Below are positions 6,799 through 7,107 of a DNA stretch of 7,107 nucleotides, piece after piece. The notes beneath the pieces are model-generated. The model was not told where the DNA came from. It made no database searches and saw nothing but the letters and a program-made list of their open reading frames with translations. Where the stretch lies: positions 1-7,107 of the forward strand of contig JAGBSQ010000194.1 in assembly GCA_017631775.1 (NCBI GenBank), read 5' to 3'. The stretch comes from Clostridia bacterium. GTDB taxonomy: Bacteria; Bacillota_A; Clostridia; Oscillospirales; CAG-272. Made by a program: the position numbers and the translations under genes. Within the stretch, counting starts at the first letter, position 1; the number at the start of each line of letters is the position of its first letter.

Positions 6799-6869
6799 CC
6801 CACAGTATGAGCGTGATTGTCCCTCGCGGACAATCACGCTCTTGCTATGTGGGCTTTTTTTGCTTTTTT
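6799..6869 (+). terminator. Long-stem Rho-independent terminator of the genes 2-4 operon
   Basis: The inner hairpin is a perfect 14-bp stem (6809-6822 with 6828-6841) closed by a CTCGC loop. A second 6-bp stem, CCCACA (6799-6804) with TGTGGG (6848-6853), encloses it across a 4 x 6 nt internal loop. Then come seven T residues (6855-6861), GC and six more T residues (6864-6869). It begins 10 nt after the gene 4 stop. Confidence 0.92.
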
Positions 6870-6879
6870 GTAAACAAAT
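6866..6879 (+). promoter_or_regulatory. Second copy of the 14-bp conserved box
   Basis: This is identical in all 14 bases to the box at 1313-1326, and again ends 11 nt before the -35 hexamer. It overlaps the last T run of the preceding terminator. The fixed spacing makes a shared regulatory role more likely than chance AT-rich similarity, although descent from a duplicated promoter would also explain it. Confidence 0.55.
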
Positions 6880-6890
6880 CCCCTCTCCTA

Positions 6891-6919
6891 TTGCTTTTGA
6901 GGTGTATTTTTGATATGAT
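6891..6919 (+). promoter_or_regulatory. Sigma-A-type promoter of gene 5
   Basis: The -35 is TTGCTT at 6891-6896 and the -10 is TATGAT at 6914-6919, with a 17-nt spacer: the same hexamers and spacing as the gene 2 promoter. The start of transcription should be near 6926, leaving a leader of about 41 nt. Confidence 0.82.
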
Positions 6920-6938
6920 ATACTTAATCTTTATATTA

Positions 6939-6959
6939 CTTTCTTATATGGAAAGAAAG
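6939..6959 (+). promoter_or_regulatory. Inverted repeat overlapping the gene 5 ribosome binding site
   Basis: CTTTCTT (6939-6945) and AAGAAAG (6953-6959) are exact reverse complements around a 7-nt ATATGGA spacer. The right arm runs into the Shine-Dalgarno sequence AAAGGA (6956-6961), which is 5 nt before the start codon. In the mRNA the hairpin would partly hide that site. The stem is short and A/U-rich, so the effect may be slight; it could equally be a chance feature of a purine-rich leader. Confidence 0.35.
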
Positions 6960-6966
6960 GACAGCT

Positions 6967-7107
6967 ATGAGAAAATCCCTTATCCTTTTGTTGGTTGCGG
7001 CACTCCTTTTGCCCACGCTTTTGACAGCGTGCAACAACACAAAACCGCTCGAAACAACCCCCACCCAAAAAGAGACTACAACCGAAAACACCACCCCCGA
7101 GGAGACC
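6967..7107 (+). CDS. N-terminus of a further lipoprotein of the array, cut off by the window (gene 5)
   Basis: Only 47 codons are visible and the frame stays open to the last base. They encode MRK, a hydrophobic core (SLILLLVAALLLP) and the lipobox LLTAC, with lipidation expected at Cys22. CNN and a Thr/Pro/Glu linker ending in TTPEET follow. Signal peptide and linker closely match those of genes 2 and 4 (the same LLP before the lipobox, CNN, ETT/TTP repeats), and the gene has the same type of promoter, so a fifth family member is likely. The diagnostic domain lies beyond the window, so membership is inferred from the leader and context only. AAAGGA 5 nt upstream supports the start. Confidence 0.8.
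   Translation, partial: MRKSLILLLVAALLLPTLLTACNNTKPLETTPTQKETTTENTTPEET

Noticed and set aside
1..7107. CRISPR arrays, tRNA or rRNA genes, insertion sequences, attachment sites, phage genes.
   Set aside because: No regularly spaced repeats, structured RNA genes, transposase-like frames or terminal inverted repeats are visible. The repetition in the window is that of paralogous coding sequences.

Overview
The window is a single-strand tandem array of paralogous genes from an anaerobic, probably gut-dwelling member of the Clostridia (Oscillospirales/Christensenellales-like). This placement is an inference. It rests on strong AAAGGAG-type ribosome binding sites, sigma-A-type promoters, short lipoprotein signal peptides followed by CNN(N)- and Thr/Pro/Glu linkers, AT-rich intergenic DNA with poly-T terminators, and C-rich wobble positions. 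No taxonomic marker gene is present.

Five genes are visible, all on the plus strand and all apparently of one family: three complete and two cut by the window edges. Their order is: gene 1 (1-1239, 3' part only); terminator; promoter with a 20-bp operator-like palindrome; gene 2 (1431-3242); gene 3 (3278-4906); gene 4 (4930-6789); long-stem terminator; second promoter; gene 5 (6967-7107, 5' part only). Genes 2-4 are 35 and 23 nt apart with no terminator between them, so they form one probable operon. Gene 1 ends an upstream unit and gene 5 begins a downstream one.

The proteins match my recollection of the DUF4838 family. They have an N-terminal alpha/beta domain of the kind found in front of GH20/GH67-type glycosidase barrels (GMTIxGxxRGxLYxVYxFLE). 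A barrel-like domain follows, with a D-x4-C-x-C-x2-C motif, a cysteine-rich C-I-R-L-C-S-I-x-C-C-F-x-H-P segment, WDYTTNF, MFPQGN and GEFGELR, and then a C-terminal helical part. Genes 2, 4 and 5 start with lipoprotein signal peptides, so their products should be tethered outside the membrane by a flexible linker. Gene 3 starts directly at the N-terminal domain with no signal peptide. Gene 1 has lost the WDYTTNF and FPQG residues and most of the central cysteines. No substrate is established. A role in capturing or cleaving glycans at the cell surface is the most reasonable guess.

The points most worth a second look are the amplification and divergence of one lipoprotein family across at least three transcription units, the leaderless third copy, the rewritten predicted pocket of gene 1, and two near-matching promoters. 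Those promoters share an identical 14-bp box at identical spacing, but only one carries the 20-bp palindrome.
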